64,000 bases of DNA from Pyrenophora tritici-repentis (GCF_003171515.1 NC_089395.1:2418001-2482000); one strand, 5' to 3'. Numbered from the stretch's first letter, positions 23,949-34,873 are shown. The notes: generated by a model from the sequence alone, not told the origin. Translations and numbers: made by a program.

Positions 23949-24140
23949 TGTCGGATCGTGAGTATCGGTAGAGACGTCGGCTGCTGGACACTTCGGCCCG
24001 ACTTCGGCCCACCTTGCGCAGAGCTTAGGTATACCTTCGTAGCAGCTATGTTCGTAGACAATGAATCACCATCACCGAACAGAATGCATTCCTAGTTATC
24101 GTTATTTCCTTTCAGCACTAGTGCTATAGACCTTCCAACA
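23949..24140 (+). repeat. 3' LTR of Copia-1
   Basis: 192 bp, identical to the 5' LTR, followed by the target duplication CCTAC at 24141-24145. Confidence 0.95.
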
Positions 24141-25705
24141 CCTACACAATTTTAAATAATCAAGTTTCTGTTTTACAAGCGGTCAAGTGGAAAAACACCC
24201 AGGAACACATACTTCAGGACTTTCAGCATTTCAAATCAGCGCAGAACAGAAACACGCTTGACGAACTAACCATGTTTCTTCACAGCCAGATCAACATATC
24301 AGCCATAGGCCAGAAAGGAGATACTCCCAGTCATTTGACGAGTTTCTATCGTTTTTGGAAGCGGTATTTCTAAAGCTTTAATCTGCTAGATAGCCAGTAA
24401 TGCCTATAGACAGCATTCGAAAATATAGTGAGTACTTTATAAATCATCTTTTAGCGCCCCGCGCTCAACGCACTGCAAAGATGGAGCACAATGTCTTAGC
24501 ATCCGGTGTCGTAACTCTAGGGGCAGAGCACTTCCATGAAAACTCATCGTGTGGATTCTCAGCACAAAGTCCGAAGAAAGCAAACCCATAGGGTCACTAT
24601 TAAGGGATTTCAGAAAAGAGAAGAGAAAAATTGGCTTTCGATGTTTAACACGTAAATCCGGAGAACGAAGACATATGAGCTTCTTTTCAAGCATCTCTAA
24701 AAAAGGAATAGAAGAGCTGCAAATGTATTGTAATTTTTCTGATACGATATTTCAGAGAATAGAGACACAAGTGCTTGCTGTTGAAATATTTTGGAGAAAG
24801 AGGAAAGGAGGAGCTGCAGCTGTGTTTTGATTTTTAATACTCTGGTCCAGCGAACGAAGAGACATCGCATCGAATTGTAACTATCTTAGAAAAGGAAAAA
24901 GAGGAGCGGTAAGTTTGTTCTGATTTCAACATGTAAGTCCGAAGAACCGACATATGGAAATGGTGCTGTTGAAGTTTAGAGAGGCGAAGAAGAGAGGAAC
25001 AGCACATCAAGTCTTGTCTTTGGGATTTCATACTCCAAAGAGCAGAAACACATCACATGAGTAGGAATGTGTTTAGAAAGACGTATAGAGGATCTGTAGT
25101 AGTTTTTCAATGTTTAACACTCCAGTCCAGAGCACGAGAGCACATGGTTTGCTTTTTGGTACGATATTTTAGAAAAAGGAGAGGAGAAGCAAATATATTT
25201 CAAGTTTCAACATGATACTCCAGAAAGCAGAGACACACGTCCCAGTATCTGCAAGAGTTTTAAAAACATAGAGGTAGAAGCTGCGGGCATTTTCTACTAT
25301 TCAATTTCATGGTTCAAAGAACAGACACCCATGGCTGTTCGATTTGTCGCTTTTAGAAAAGAGGAAGAAAGGCTTCTAGTGTGATGGAGGAAGGAAGTAA
25401 GGAAAGAAAGAGACGGTAAGAAGAAGGCTTTATATACGTTTCCGGGAGGTCTGTGCGGTGGAAAGGCGGACATGAATATCATAGTTTAAAAGCCAGGCAC
25501 GTTTTCGATCATGTTGTTCATGACCTCTATGCTTCACCACTCGAAAAAAGCCGTCAGAACAAGACCATGAACCAACATTAGCAAACACCAAAAGTCAGAG
25601 TAGAGAAATAATCATATTCCACAACCCCAAATCAACCGTCTATAAGTTTCAATAAACACACAATTCCCTCACATCTACCTCCTCACCCTACACTCTCTAA
25701 TCTAA
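24141..25705. other. Intergenic region holding a degenerate tandem array
   Basis: Between the Copia-1 3' LTR and the 3' end of the P5A ATPase gene. I see no intact gene. Its main content is the array of about 93-bp units described separately. The last 200 bp are AT- and pyrimidine-rich and likely contain the ATPase 3' UTR. Confidence 0.6.
24545..25385. repeat. Degenerate tandem array, about nine units of ~93 bp
   Basis: Each unit shows two blocks: an AC-rich block like ACTCCAGAAAGCAGAGACACA, and about 40-50 bp later an AG-rich block like TTTTAGAAAAGGAGAGGAGAAG. Taking the GACA/GCAC core as the anchor, copies lie at 24580, 24671, 24764, 24861, 24949, 25047, 25140, 25232 and 25324. The spacings are 91, 93, 97, 88, 98, 93, 92 and 92 bp (mean near 93). 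Units are well diverged, so the array is old. Each minus-strand unit can be read as similar peptide fragments (for example CLCFLEY, CFCSLEY, CSRALDW), but frames slip and stops interrupt. The origin is unknown. Confidence 0.8.
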
Positions 25706-28700
25706 TTATTTCACCAACCCCTTCTCCCTTGCCATAGCAACCATCTCTTCATTCTTCTTCCTCTGCGCATCCAACTCCTCCTTCCGCTTCCGCTCGTTCT
25801 CGCGCTCCAACTGATCCGGCCGCCTGATGGCGATATCCTTTGGCTTGTTATCCGAGAAGAAGAACTTGAGGCTCTTTTCAATAACGTAGCAGGCTACAAA
25901 GTCAAAGGCCATGATACTAGTAATCATGAACTTGAAGTCGGAGGTAAAAGGAACGAGCTTGAGTTTTTGGTTGAGCTCAGGGATGAATTCCGTGGCGCAG
26001 GAGAAGGCGACACCGGAGACGGAGATGAGACCCCAGTACATGCCCTTGTTCTCGCGGATGGACTCGCGGAAGGGACGGCCTTGGTAGTTGATGGCGAAGG
26101 TGGAGATTTGCTGGATGAGCTGAAGCAGGTAGATTGCCGAGTTGAGCAGCGAAGGTTCAAATTCCTTTTCTAGATCTGGGTTGGGGTCCTTGGGCTCAAC
26201 GCGCTGAACGTACTGGGATACGTAGATGAGAGTGACGATGTGGATAGCAAATTGTCCTAGTACGGAACCGATAATGTAAGTGTTGAAGATGTTGTGTTGC
26301 GGGCGTTCTTTGGAGAGGGCTTCGACTGTCTTCGCGCGCGAGATGGAGAGGAAACAAACGCTCATCATCATTCCGGAGATGGTGACTTGACCGTCACCGA
26401 ATTTGATACCATCAAGGTAAAGGACTGACAAACTGTATGCAGAGATCAAGCAGTTGAGCGCAAGAATCTTGTACATTTGAATCGTAGCGACGAGTGTGCA
26501 GCGACCTTGGCGAATGATGTTGGGAATAGCGACGACATTGGCAAGCTTCGAGGTAAAAGGCGCAGCGACTGAGGCGTCACCGAGCTTGATAGTCGGAGGC
26601 TCGCCAGCCAACTCTTCCATCTCTTGAGCCATCATCTTCTCCTGCATTTGCTGAGCGAAGTTGGCAGCAGCCTGTTGGGTCTGAGCCTGGCCAGGCTTCT
26701 GTTCTACCAGTGTACCGTTAGAGTCGGTTCCGTTAGCGATACCGTTGGCTGCAGGGAGAAGACCCTTCTTCTTCGCTTGAGCCTCCATAGCCTTTTCATA
26801 GTGCGGGTTGGCCGGGCCTGGTGGGTACAAGTGCGCAATCACAATAGGTACCGGTGGTTGAGGTTGGTTGAAGCGCTGCATGAGGTTGCATTGCTTCTCG
26901 TAGACGTTCTTCATTTGTGTGTTGCGGAAGTGCTCACCAATCTTGTCGAGATCTTCACGAGTACCGTTGAGCAGAGCAACACCAATATGGGCCTGCTTCA
27001 GAGCACCAACATCATTGGTACCGTCACCAGCCATGAGCGTTGTGTAACCGCAGTCCTTTAGGCCAAGGAGAATCTCTTCCTTCTGCTTCGGTGATACACG
27101 AGCGTAGACCCAGGTGTATCGCAGAATCTGCTTCCATCCGGGCTGATCAGTGAATTTGGCAAGTGCGTACCCAGTAAGACAGATATCCTTGGTCTTCAAG
27201 ATCTCAGAATCCAAGGGCTTGGTGGGGTCAACAGGGATGCTAACTTTGTCATCAACGCTACGCCACACGAGCTTCTCGCCAGTCTCGTCGTTCTCGGGTG
27301 CATCAAGGATGTAACAGTCGCGGTCGACAATCTCGACTTGCTTAGCAACATGGACGGCGGTCAATGGATTGTCTCCAGTGATCATGACTACACGATGGCT
27401 AGATTCGTTCAAAGCGCGGACGGCTTCGATGGCGTCGGGCTTCAGCGGGCACTGGAGGACGAGGAAACCGGCAAAGTGTAGCTCAGATTCGACTTGCTCG
27501 CGCTTGAGGTCGTTGATACGGTTCTGGCCCCATTCACCTTCTTCAGAAAGGAACTTGTACGCGAGAGCGAGCACGCGACCACCGTTACGCGTAAAGTGCT
27601 TGAAAGTCTCCTCGTAGTGTGGCGGGGTGTTGACCAACATCTTGCGGATGGTCTCGGGCGCACCCTTGACCGCAGCAATTGTACTCCTAACCTTACGTCC
27701 CGTCTTATTGTTGTTCACGATGATGGTGGCGACAGAACTTTGGCGTTTGAGGGCAGAGGAAAATTGGAAACGACGACGAATGTGAACAAGCTCAGCGTGG
27801 GACTTGGCGGTAGTCGAAGTGGCCTGAAGAGTGTCTTTTGCTCCAAGCTTCCAGTTCAGTGACTGAAGGGTTGCCTTTTCCATGGGTTCTCCAACGGTCT
27901 CTCCGTCGTCCAACTTGACTAGGGCGTGAGCGGCAGCAAGCACGAGAGTTGTCTCAGTGCCGACGTCAGTAAGCTTCGTAAGGTCAGTATGCGCACCGTC
28001 AGGTGCAATTGTAGCTCCGCTTTCTCCTAGAGATAGACCAGCAATGCCATCTACGACCAGATCTTCTCCAGTCAATGTACCAGTCTTGTCAAAGCAAGCT
28101 ACGTCGACTTGCCCGGCAAATGGAATACGGAAGGGCTCGGTACAGAAGATGGCGTACTTGCTTAGGGCTGCAAGAGACGTGTTGACGGCCAAGCTAAGCT
28201 CCATGGGAAGCTCAGGAGGAACAACGCTGGTGACGATGAGGACACAGTCGAGGAGAAGCTTGTTACGTTGGCGATCCAGTCTGACACCCTCCTGCCAGAC
28301 GTACCATGAGGCAGCGACGGCGAAGACGGTAAGGAAGAGGATGAAGAAGAGGGCCTCGACGTTGTTTGCGGAGACGCGCTCAGTGGCGAAGATCATAGTG
28401 CGGACAAGGCTGCCCTGGTTGGTCTCGAAACCAGTCTTGATTACAACAGCGACGGCGCCCTTGTCCGGAGGTGGTGGAACTCCAGACGAAAGCCTTGAAA
28501 CGGTGCCACCATCTTCCTCGGCGTCATTACCATGCGATACCTGTAAAACCTTGGTGCCTCCCCAGAGGAACGAGTTCTTGTCCAGACCCTCGGGCTCGAT
28601 GCGGGCATCGCCAGGGCGCAGTTGTACCGATTCCTTGAGCACTGGGGTACTCTCTCCCGACAACATAGCCTCGTTGACAATGGCCGAGCCTTCGAGCAGA

Positions 28701-29593
28701 AGCATATCGCATGCGACACCAGAGTCTTCCTTTGTCCTGCCTGCACTGACGACATCACCGGGAAGCAGCTTATCGCTCATAATCTCCTGCCATTTCTTCT
28801 GCCTGTATACCAGAATCTCGTATGGCTTGATGCTCATGCCACGGAACTCGTTCAGCGTTCTTTGCCTTTGCCACACGACAGTGCTCTCGAAAACGACAAG
28901 CATGAACAGTGTGAACAGCGAGTAGTACCAGTATTCATCCAGCATCCACAACCCAACACAGAAGACCTGGAAGACGAAGAAGGGCGCGACGGCATGTTCC
29001 TTGAACAATTCGGTAAAGGTCGGGACGGGAATATCGAATGCGTTGTCGCCATAGTGCTGCGTGAGGCGCTCAATCTCAGCGGGCGTGGTAAGACCCTGTG
29101 TCTGCTGGAATGTCTTGAGCAGCGGCTTCGGTTCGGTATCGAGGGCGTAGGAGAGCGGAGCAAAGGAGCCCTTGTCGGCATCGTAGAGAAAGCGGCGCTT
29201 CTGGAACAAAAAGGACAGATTTGGCTTTCCGCCCACATTGTCGCGCACCAACTTGACTATCTCAGCGGCACCCGCGTTCTTGATCGGCTGCACCTTGATA
29301 AGCTGTGCCGAGCGCACATCGCTGGCTGCCGTTGTGGTGAATGCGCTCTTAAGGTTGACATTCCAATGCGTCATCAGCCAGAATAGCGACTGGAAGGTGG
29401 TGATGCTGGCCACCCAAACGAAGGTCCATTCCGAAGACTGAATATACTGTTCATAGCGCGACGGCGAGAAGTAGATTGCGGAGAAGGCCGGCCATACTAT
29501 TAAGAATGGCCAGATATATGTGTGCAGCTGCAACGGCAGCGGATTGTGCAGGCTGGCCTGCTTGATCTGGGGGCTGTCGACAAGCGGCGCCAT
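25706..29593 (-). CDS. SPF1: P5A-type ATPase, SPF1-like (ER transmembrane helix dislocase)
   Basis: Intronless, about 1,295 aa from ATG 29593 (yeast Spf1 is 1,215). P5A ATPases sit in the ER membrane and remove mis-inserted tail-anchored or mitochondrial helices; they also affect ER ion and sterol balance. Visible family marks are an N-terminal pair of hydrophobic helices (IWPFLIVWPAFSAIYF, WTFVWVASITTFQSLFWL), the actuator motif NEAMLSGESTP, the PPELPMELSLAVN helix (P5-type), and the phosphorylation site CFDKTGTLTGEDL (Asp near residue 500). The hinge is MAGDGTNDVGALKQAHIGVALL, and several C-terminal helices follow. The frame extends 70 codons further upstream to 29803 with a Cys-rich sequence. 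I chose MAPLVDSPQ because similarity to P5A proteins starts there. It lies in tandem with, and 219 bp downstream of, the transcription factor gene. Confidence 0.93.
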   Translation of the reverse strand: MAPLVDSPQIKQASLHNPLPLQLHTYIWPFLIVWPAFSAIYFSPSRYEQYIQSSEWTFVWVASITTFQSLFWLMTHWNVNLKSAFTTTAASDVRSAQLIKVQPIKNAGAAEIVKLVRDNVGGKPNLSFLFQKRRFLYDADKGSFAPLSYALDTEPKPLLKTFQQTQGLTTPAEIERLTQHYGDNAFDIPVPTFTELFKEHAVAPFFVFQVFCVGLWMLDEYWYYSLFTLFMLVVFESTVVWQRQRTLNEFRGMSIKPYEILVYRQKKWQEIMSDKLLPGDVVSAGRTKEDSGVACDMLLLEGSAIVNEAMLSGESTPVLKESVQLRPGDARIEPEGLDKNSFLWGGTKVLQVSHGNDAEEDGGTVSRLSSGVPPPPDKGAVAVVIKTGFETNQGSLVRTMIFATERVSANNVEALFFILFLTVFAVAASWYVWQEGVRLDRQRNKLLLDCVLIVTSVVPPELPMELSLAVNTSLAALSKYAIFCTEPFRIPFAGQVDVACFDKTGTLTGEDLVVDGIAGLSLGESGATIAPDGAHTDLTKLTDVGTETTLVLAAAHALVKLDDGETVGEPMEKATLQSLNWKLGAKDTLQATSTTAKSHAELVHIRRRFQFSSALKRQSSVATIIVNNNKTGRKVRSTIAAVKGAPETIRKMLVNTPPHYEETFKHFTRNGGRVLALAYKFLSEEGEWGQNRINDLKREQVESELHFAGFLVLQCPLKPDAIEAVRALNESSHRVVMITGDNPLTAVHVAKQVEIVDRDCYILDAPENDETGEKLVWRSVDDKVSIPVDPTKPLDSEILKTKDICLTGYALAKFTDQPGWKQILRYTWVYARVSPKQKEEILLGLKDCGYTTLMAGDGTNDVGALKQAHIGVALLNGTREDLDKIGEHFRNTQMKNVYEKQCNLMQRFNQPQPPVPIVIAHLYPPGPANPHYEKAMEAQAKKKGLLPAANGIANGTDSNGTLVEQKPGQAQTQQAAANFAQQMQEKMMAQEMEELAGEPPTIKLGDASVAAPFTSKLANVVAIPNIIRQGRCTLVATIQMYKILALNCLISAYSLSVLYLDGIKFGDGQVTISGMMMSVCFLSISRAKTVEALSKERPQHNIFNTYIIGSVLGQFAIHIVTLIYVSQYVQRVEPKDPNPDLEKEFEPSLLNSAIYLLQLIQQISTFAINYQGRPFRESIRENKGMYWGLISVSGVAFSCATEFIPELNQKLKLVPFTSDFKFMITSIMAFDFVACYVIEKSLKFFFSDNKPKDIAIRRPDQLERENERKRKEELDAQRKKNEEMVAMAREKGLVK

Positions 29594-29812
29594 AGTTGTG
29601 GTTGTCGTGTCCAGATGAACGCAGTCCTGGAATAATAAGTATGCCCACCAAGCCTCGCCATCGCGTAACCGTGCGCCGCATCCTTGCCCCACGTGTGGCG
29701 GAACCTTGGAACATTCACAGCAGGAGGGTCCGATGGGGACTAGCGCCAACATCAGTTCCATATCTTGTCCGCAAACATCACATACCAGCATCATGGTTTT
29801 CATCTATATGCA

Positions 29813-31973
29813 CTACACATACCAATTATCCACTTTCCATCTCCCGTCCTCAAAATCTATCTGCCCACTGTACCCTCTCTCGTCAGACGTCCAGTCATTA
29901 CCGCTACTTGAGGCTTGAGTTTCTAGCGCTCCAGCATATCCAGAACTCGTAGAGAGCTGCATTAGCGACTCGTTGTAAGGCTCTGGTCGTCTCATTCGCA
30001 TCATTTCCGCCCAAATTTTGTCCATTTTACCATGGAAGAAAATGTCTGTCCATGCGACATGCCGCATTGTATCTTCTAGTTCAGCCTGGCTGTTCAAGCT
30101 CATGGCCTCACATAACTCAGAAAGCTGAATGATCCACCAAGCCGCATCTGCACTGGGGATCACAGAACAAGCCACCACCAGCGCCCAGACTAGCATGTTG
30201 AGGTTATGTTCGCGTTCCCACACTTCTCGTGCAGAAGAGTTGGGGCGATCTATTGCGGCGCGCAGTCGATTCAGAAGGATGCTGAAGATATTTGCTTTCA
30301 ATGGTAATCCTCGAAGGACCGCATACACGTAGATCAACATCGCTGCAAGGAGCCCTTCGACCACACTTGCTGCATCTGCTTGGTGTCTGCGATGCATAAA
30401 GTCATTGCGATGCTCCTCATCGGCGTCTCGGTCGAATTCTAGAAATACGCGCGAGTAGTCTGGTACCGAGAGAATGATGAACTGTGTTTCATAGAGCACA
30501 TTACTCAATGTGAGGCGTGCAACCCGTCCAAACCAATGTGATGAAGCCGCCAAAGCCAGTCGATGTAGTTGGTAGAAGATGTTGAAACAGTCGACGGCGG
30601 CGGTGGATAGTCGGAGCAAACTAGTTGGAGATGTGCCCACTGCCTCTTCCAGTAGGTCCTCGGGAAATGGGGGTATGTCCAGGTCAAGGTGTACATGCTG
30701 GAAGGAAGGAGGTGTTCGAAAAGCTGCAGCGGTATGGAAGTCTATCCTGGTAGTATTCCAATTAGCAAGTGGGTGATAGACCCATTAAGTATGAGCTTAC
30801 CATATAATGCCACGTAACAAGCCGTCGTTGTGTCCAAAAGCCAGCAATCCACCTCGTTCGTGAATCATGCGCTTCAATGCCGAGATATGAAGCTGAGCTG
30901 CATCATATTCGCCAGTGAGATTCTGACATAGTTAGCATACGAGCTACGATTTGGGACACGATTAAATAGGCCCACCTCGAAACTTGCCAGTGTTAAAACC
31001 GTACCAACTACTTCGTCCGAGATCTTCCCTCCTGAGCTTGCAAGTCTATTGTTGATTGTTTTGATGGCCTCGCTCTTATGATTGAGTTTGCACACACGCA
31101 AGGCGCTGATTCCTTCGACTAGCATGCCATACAACGCCCAGCCCGCGAGTGTAGCATGTAGCAAACCAGGGTCATGGAGAACGAATGAGTTCCATGTACT
31201 CTTGGCGTCGACAGCGACAGCATTGTTCTTGGGTGCGCCTTTGTCTGCGGCTGTTGTTAGTGTCGACAATTTACCTCCAGATATGTACCATGCGTGATTC
31301 GATTTCAAATTTGAGAGCGATACGTACATAGTCTGAAAAGCATATCCAATTCTGGCGTTCCGGGTACTGGCAACACATCGAAAGGGTCCATCCGATGGGC
31401 ACCGGGATCGACGCTTAACATGGTTCCATTGGCTTCCGATCCATAAGGTATCCTGTTGCTGCTACTGCTCCCCGTTCGGTCCGTAGAATTTCTCCTACTC
31501 TTTCCGTCACCCGAATGGGAAGATACCTTGGTTGTGCTCGAAGTAGTCCTTGGTGCTCGAGGTCGTTTCCCTTTAGCTATGCCCTTTTGACTGTCTTGTT
31601 CTGACTCCCTGCTCTTCGTTCCTTTCTTTTCATTGGTTGGCTTCAACAATCTGAATCGGTTCTTCAACTGCTTCTCCGACATGGCTGTGCTTGCTGAGCG
31701 ATGCTCTGATGCATTGCTTGGTGGCGTACTTGCTTTGGTATCGAAGAAGTTGCGCATAACTAATCGACGGATCATGCCTCGTTCCGTGCCATTCGGTTGC
31801 TGTGGCTCTCCCGTAGTCACAAAGAACTCATACTCGCGTTTTCTGCTCGTGGCTGCATCCACAATCTCTGATTGGCGATCTGATGACGATGATGCATCAT
31901 GTTGCAAATATTGAAGATCATCACATGGGGTATCCGAAGCATTGCTCATGATGAATGTTTCTGTTTCATCCAA
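29813..31973 (-). CDS. Fungal-specific transcription factor domain protein (PF11951 type, no zinc cluster seen)
   Basis: Four exons on the minus strand: 31973-31328, 31244-30976, 30922-30801 and 30746-29813. The introns are 83, 53 and 54 nt, all GT-AG, and the frame joins to about 656 aa. The N-terminal 200 residues are basic and Ser-rich, with the segment RGMIRRLVMRNFFDTKAS and then a Lys/Arg stretch (GIAKGKRPRAPR). The middle holds VDPGAHRMDPFDVLPVPGTPELD, a hallmark of this group, followed by an all-helical region (DPGLLHATLAGWALYGMLVEG, HKSEAIKTINNRL, VVGTVLTLASFENLTGEYDAAQLHI). No Zn2Cys6 cluster is present, as in many members. Presumed nuclear regulator with unknown targets. An alternative start is Met9. 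It lies between, and on the same strand as, GlnRS and SPF1. Confidence 0.82.
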
Positions 31974-32718
31974 GTTCGACTGTAGAGTTATCTAAACATA
32001 CATTGTTAGCTATATATCAGGTACAACACTTGAGCTGCTTGTCTATCATCATTAATCCTATGCAAATAGTAGTCGCCTCGTCGGCCGAAGAAAGACAGAC
32101 CTCCGGGATCTAGTTCGTGCGAACCCGATCATAGAAATTGACGATATCAAAGGCAGATGCCGATTATATAATGGTTGCATTGATTACGGCAGCGGGGCAG
32201 AAGCGGACGAAAGTTCTGCGATTGGGGAACTTTTCGCGTATACCTTCCATCTTGCGATCAGCGCCGAACAGGTGCTCCACTGACGTATGAGGATCCATCA
32301 GGGCCGTGCAATGCCACATTTTGTGATATTGTGATCCTGTGAATGACGGAAGGTCGGGCGGCATTGGAGCGGGTCAGTCGACATGGTTCTTGCTGCGTCA
32401 GCACCCGTAGCCGTGTCAAGCTCGTAATAACCGCATCCCCGGAATGTTCCACGTTATTCTGGTAAAATGTGCAGGGAAATAGGATTGGGGCTGGATGTTG
32501 CACCACCGTTGATAGGTTGCAGAGGGTTGGTTACGTAGGTGGGTGCATACCGTAGTGGAATAGAGCATGCAGAGCCTCACGGGTAATACTCGTCCTCGTG
32601 CGACGCTTGGGTTATCCGCAATATTCCTATCATACTACTCTACATGCTTCAACCCTAGCGCAAACGCCTCTGAACACCACATCTCCGGCGATAAGACGCA
32701 CATGAAATTTCTGTTCAT
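31974..32718. other. Intergenic region between GlnRS and transcription factor gene
   Basis: About 745 bp with no gene seen. It should hold the GlnRS 3' UTR and the promoter and leader of the transcription factor gene. A CTACAG just upstream of ATG 31973 (minus) could be the acceptor of a 5' UTR intron, but no donor was fixed. Confidence 0.45.
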
Positions 32719-34733
32719 CTATTTTCCCTTGTCTTCTCTCAAGCTCACAATTTGGTTGAGTACGATCTTGTCCTCGGTTGATTCGATATCGACACAGAAG
32801 TAGGCTGTTCGTAGCGCCTGGAAGCGGACCAATGCATCTGACGAGCCACTCAGTTCCAAAGAGGTCTCGCTGATAAGACCCTTGATTCCCTTCTCGATGA
32901 CTGCGTTATCATGAATAATTTCGGAATTGGGGTTTAGGTCATCTGCCCAGCCACCCGTCTTCCAGTCTAGGGTGTTGGGCGATTCGGTCTTGAAGAGCGA
33001 ATTGTAAAGACGCGCGGTAACGGGAATAGCAGTCGCCACATCCACCCATTGGATGTAGGCTTTCGGCTTCTCCGTCGCTGGGACCTTGACTGCCCTGATC
33101 TCTATGACTTTGCCATCGTCGCCCTTGGTGAATGAAGTCGCATGAACCGCGAACGGAACGTTGTAGAGACCGACGGCTTTGTTGGGCGCCAAACGGAAGT
33201 AGTCCTCGCTGTCCTCTTCCCTAAAGTCGCTACGATCTATATAGACGGCGTTACCGACCTTGACTTTCCGTTCACCAGGTATAGTGCCCTTTGGATCATA
33301 TGGTACTGTCACCTCCTGATCATCTTCGGCCGCGAAGTCTTCAATGATGACTTTGATCGGGTCGAGAACGAGCATCTGGCGAGGTACAGTTCGTTCTAGA
33401 TGCTTTCGGATTGAGGCCTCGAAACGTGGAGGCTCAATCTCAGATAGCGCATCGGTGACGCCGAGCTCATCAACAAAGTTGAGCATAGCCTTGGCTGGGA
33501 TACCACGACGACGTAGGGCAACCATGGTGAACAGGCGAGGATCATCCCAGCCTCGTACCGCGGGAGCTATTTTTCTTGTCTCGACTGTGCCATCCGCATT
33601 TTTCTTTTCCACAGTTGTACCCTCAACAAGCTGGAGGATGCGCCGCTTGGAGAGAATGGTACCACCGACGCTAAGACGGCCAAACCTGTGTATGGTCAGT
33701 ACTGAATGATGTGACTCAGAGCCTTATCACTTACTCTCTCTGCATGGGACCCTTCTCCTCAGACTTGGGCACTTTCATGTCCAGTTGCTCCAATAGCCAG
33801 TCGTATGAAATGCGAGATTGGCGAAACTCGACTGTACAAAGAGAGTGGGTGATGCCTTCTAGTGCATCGCATATGCAGTGCGTGAAGTCATATGTAGGAT
33901 AGATTCTCCACTTGTCGCCTGTCCTGTGATGGTGGTTCTCCTTGACGACGCGGTAAGCGGGTAGGTCCCACATTTGGGGGTTGCCTTCGTCCGGGTCCGT
34001 CAACTTCTGCTTCATACGAAGAAAAGCCTCTCCAGCCTGATATTTCCCGTCGCGCATGGCCCTGAACTCAGTGATGGACTCTTCAATCGGTCGAGTGCGG
34101 TGTGCGCAAGCATAGCGTTTGCCTCGATTGTCGGGCCCGCCGCGCTGGTTATTAATTTCCTCGCCTGTGGAGTGATTAGTCTTGTGTTTACATATAGACA
34201 TGGGATAACATACGCGAACAGTGGCACACATATGCGCCGTCCTTGTTGATAAGTTGCTCAGCAAGCTCGTAAAGTTTGTCGAAGTTGTCGCTGCTGTACG
34301 TGATCTTCCAAGGCTCAAAGCCCAGCCACTTGACAACATCCAGGATGGCAGTGAAATATATCTCGTCCTCTTTCTCTGGGTTTGTGTCGTCGTAGCGCAG
34401 GTAGCACTTTCCGTTGTGATGTTTTGCGAAGCCGAAGTCAACAGCAATAGCCTTTGCATGACCAATGTGCAGGAAGCCGTTTGGTTCGGGCGGGAATCGA
34501 GTTCGCACATCTTTGACTGGCTTTTCCTCGTAGATTCGCTTTAGCCATCCCTCAGAGAAGATACTGGTCGGCTCGCTCTTCGCGGTAGGTTTGGACTGCT
34601 CTTTGGGACGAAGCGCATGCTCTGCTTTCTTTGCTTTTGCAGCTGCTTTCTTAGCTGCCTTCTCGAGCGCACGCTTTGAGGGTCCCTTCTCCTCTTCTGC
34701 GGCGGGCGGTGCTGGGGCTGTCGGTTCGGCCAT
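32719..34733 (-). CDS. GLN4: Cytosolic glutaminyl-tRNA synthetase
   Basis: Class I synthetase that charges tRNA(Gln) with glutamine. Exons are 34733-34214, 34164-33735 and 33685-32719, with two 49-nt introns; the product is about 638 aa. A Lys/Ala-rich head ([15 protein letters not shown]) is followed by the catalytic signature [19 protein letters not shown] (HIGH motif) and the class I helix [13 protein letters not shown]. The KMSKS counterpart is TILSKRR, after EFGRLSVGG. The Gln-type anticodon-binding beta barrels follow ([38 protein letters not shown]) up to the C-terminus. Yeast Gln4 has about 809 aa with an extra N-terminal domain that is absent here. A 5' UTR intron is likely (34872-34736, GTAAGT...GCAG), ending just before CCATGG. 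Confidence 0.95.
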
Positions 34734-34735
34734 GG

Positions 34736-34872
34736 CTGCGTCATGTTAGTATACGAACTTGACATCTCTGATTATGATTGCTACTACTACGACGAAAAGG
34801 TACCGAAATGATCCACTCAGGTTTTTCTGACGGGGTAGAGCAAAAGAAAACGCGTGCAAGATCGCGACTTAC
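34736..34872 (-). other. Probable 5' UTR intron of GlnRS gene
   Basis: On the minus strand CAG|GTAAGT (donor at 34872) and an ATACTAAC branch sequence followed by GCAG (acceptor at 34736) frame a 137-nt intron that ends two bases before the start codon. Confidence 0.6.
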
Positions 34873-34873
34873 C

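Larger units (their letters stand above)
18113..24140 (+). mobile_element. Complete Ty1/Copia LTR retrotransposon (Copia-1)
   Basis: A 6,028-bp element bounded by two identical 192-bp LTRs (18113-18304, 23949-24140) that begin TG and end CA. It is flanked by a 5-bp target duplication, CCTAC (18108-18112 and 24141-24145). Between the LTRs lie a noncoding leader, a short gag-like frame, and a long gag-pol frame ordered protease-integrase-RT-RNase H, which defines Copia. A purine-rich tract precedes the 3' LTR. Identical LTRs mean a recent insertion. The gag N-terminus and the rest are in different frames (see the coding entries), so this copy may need frameshifting or may be non-autonomous. Confidence 0.95.
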
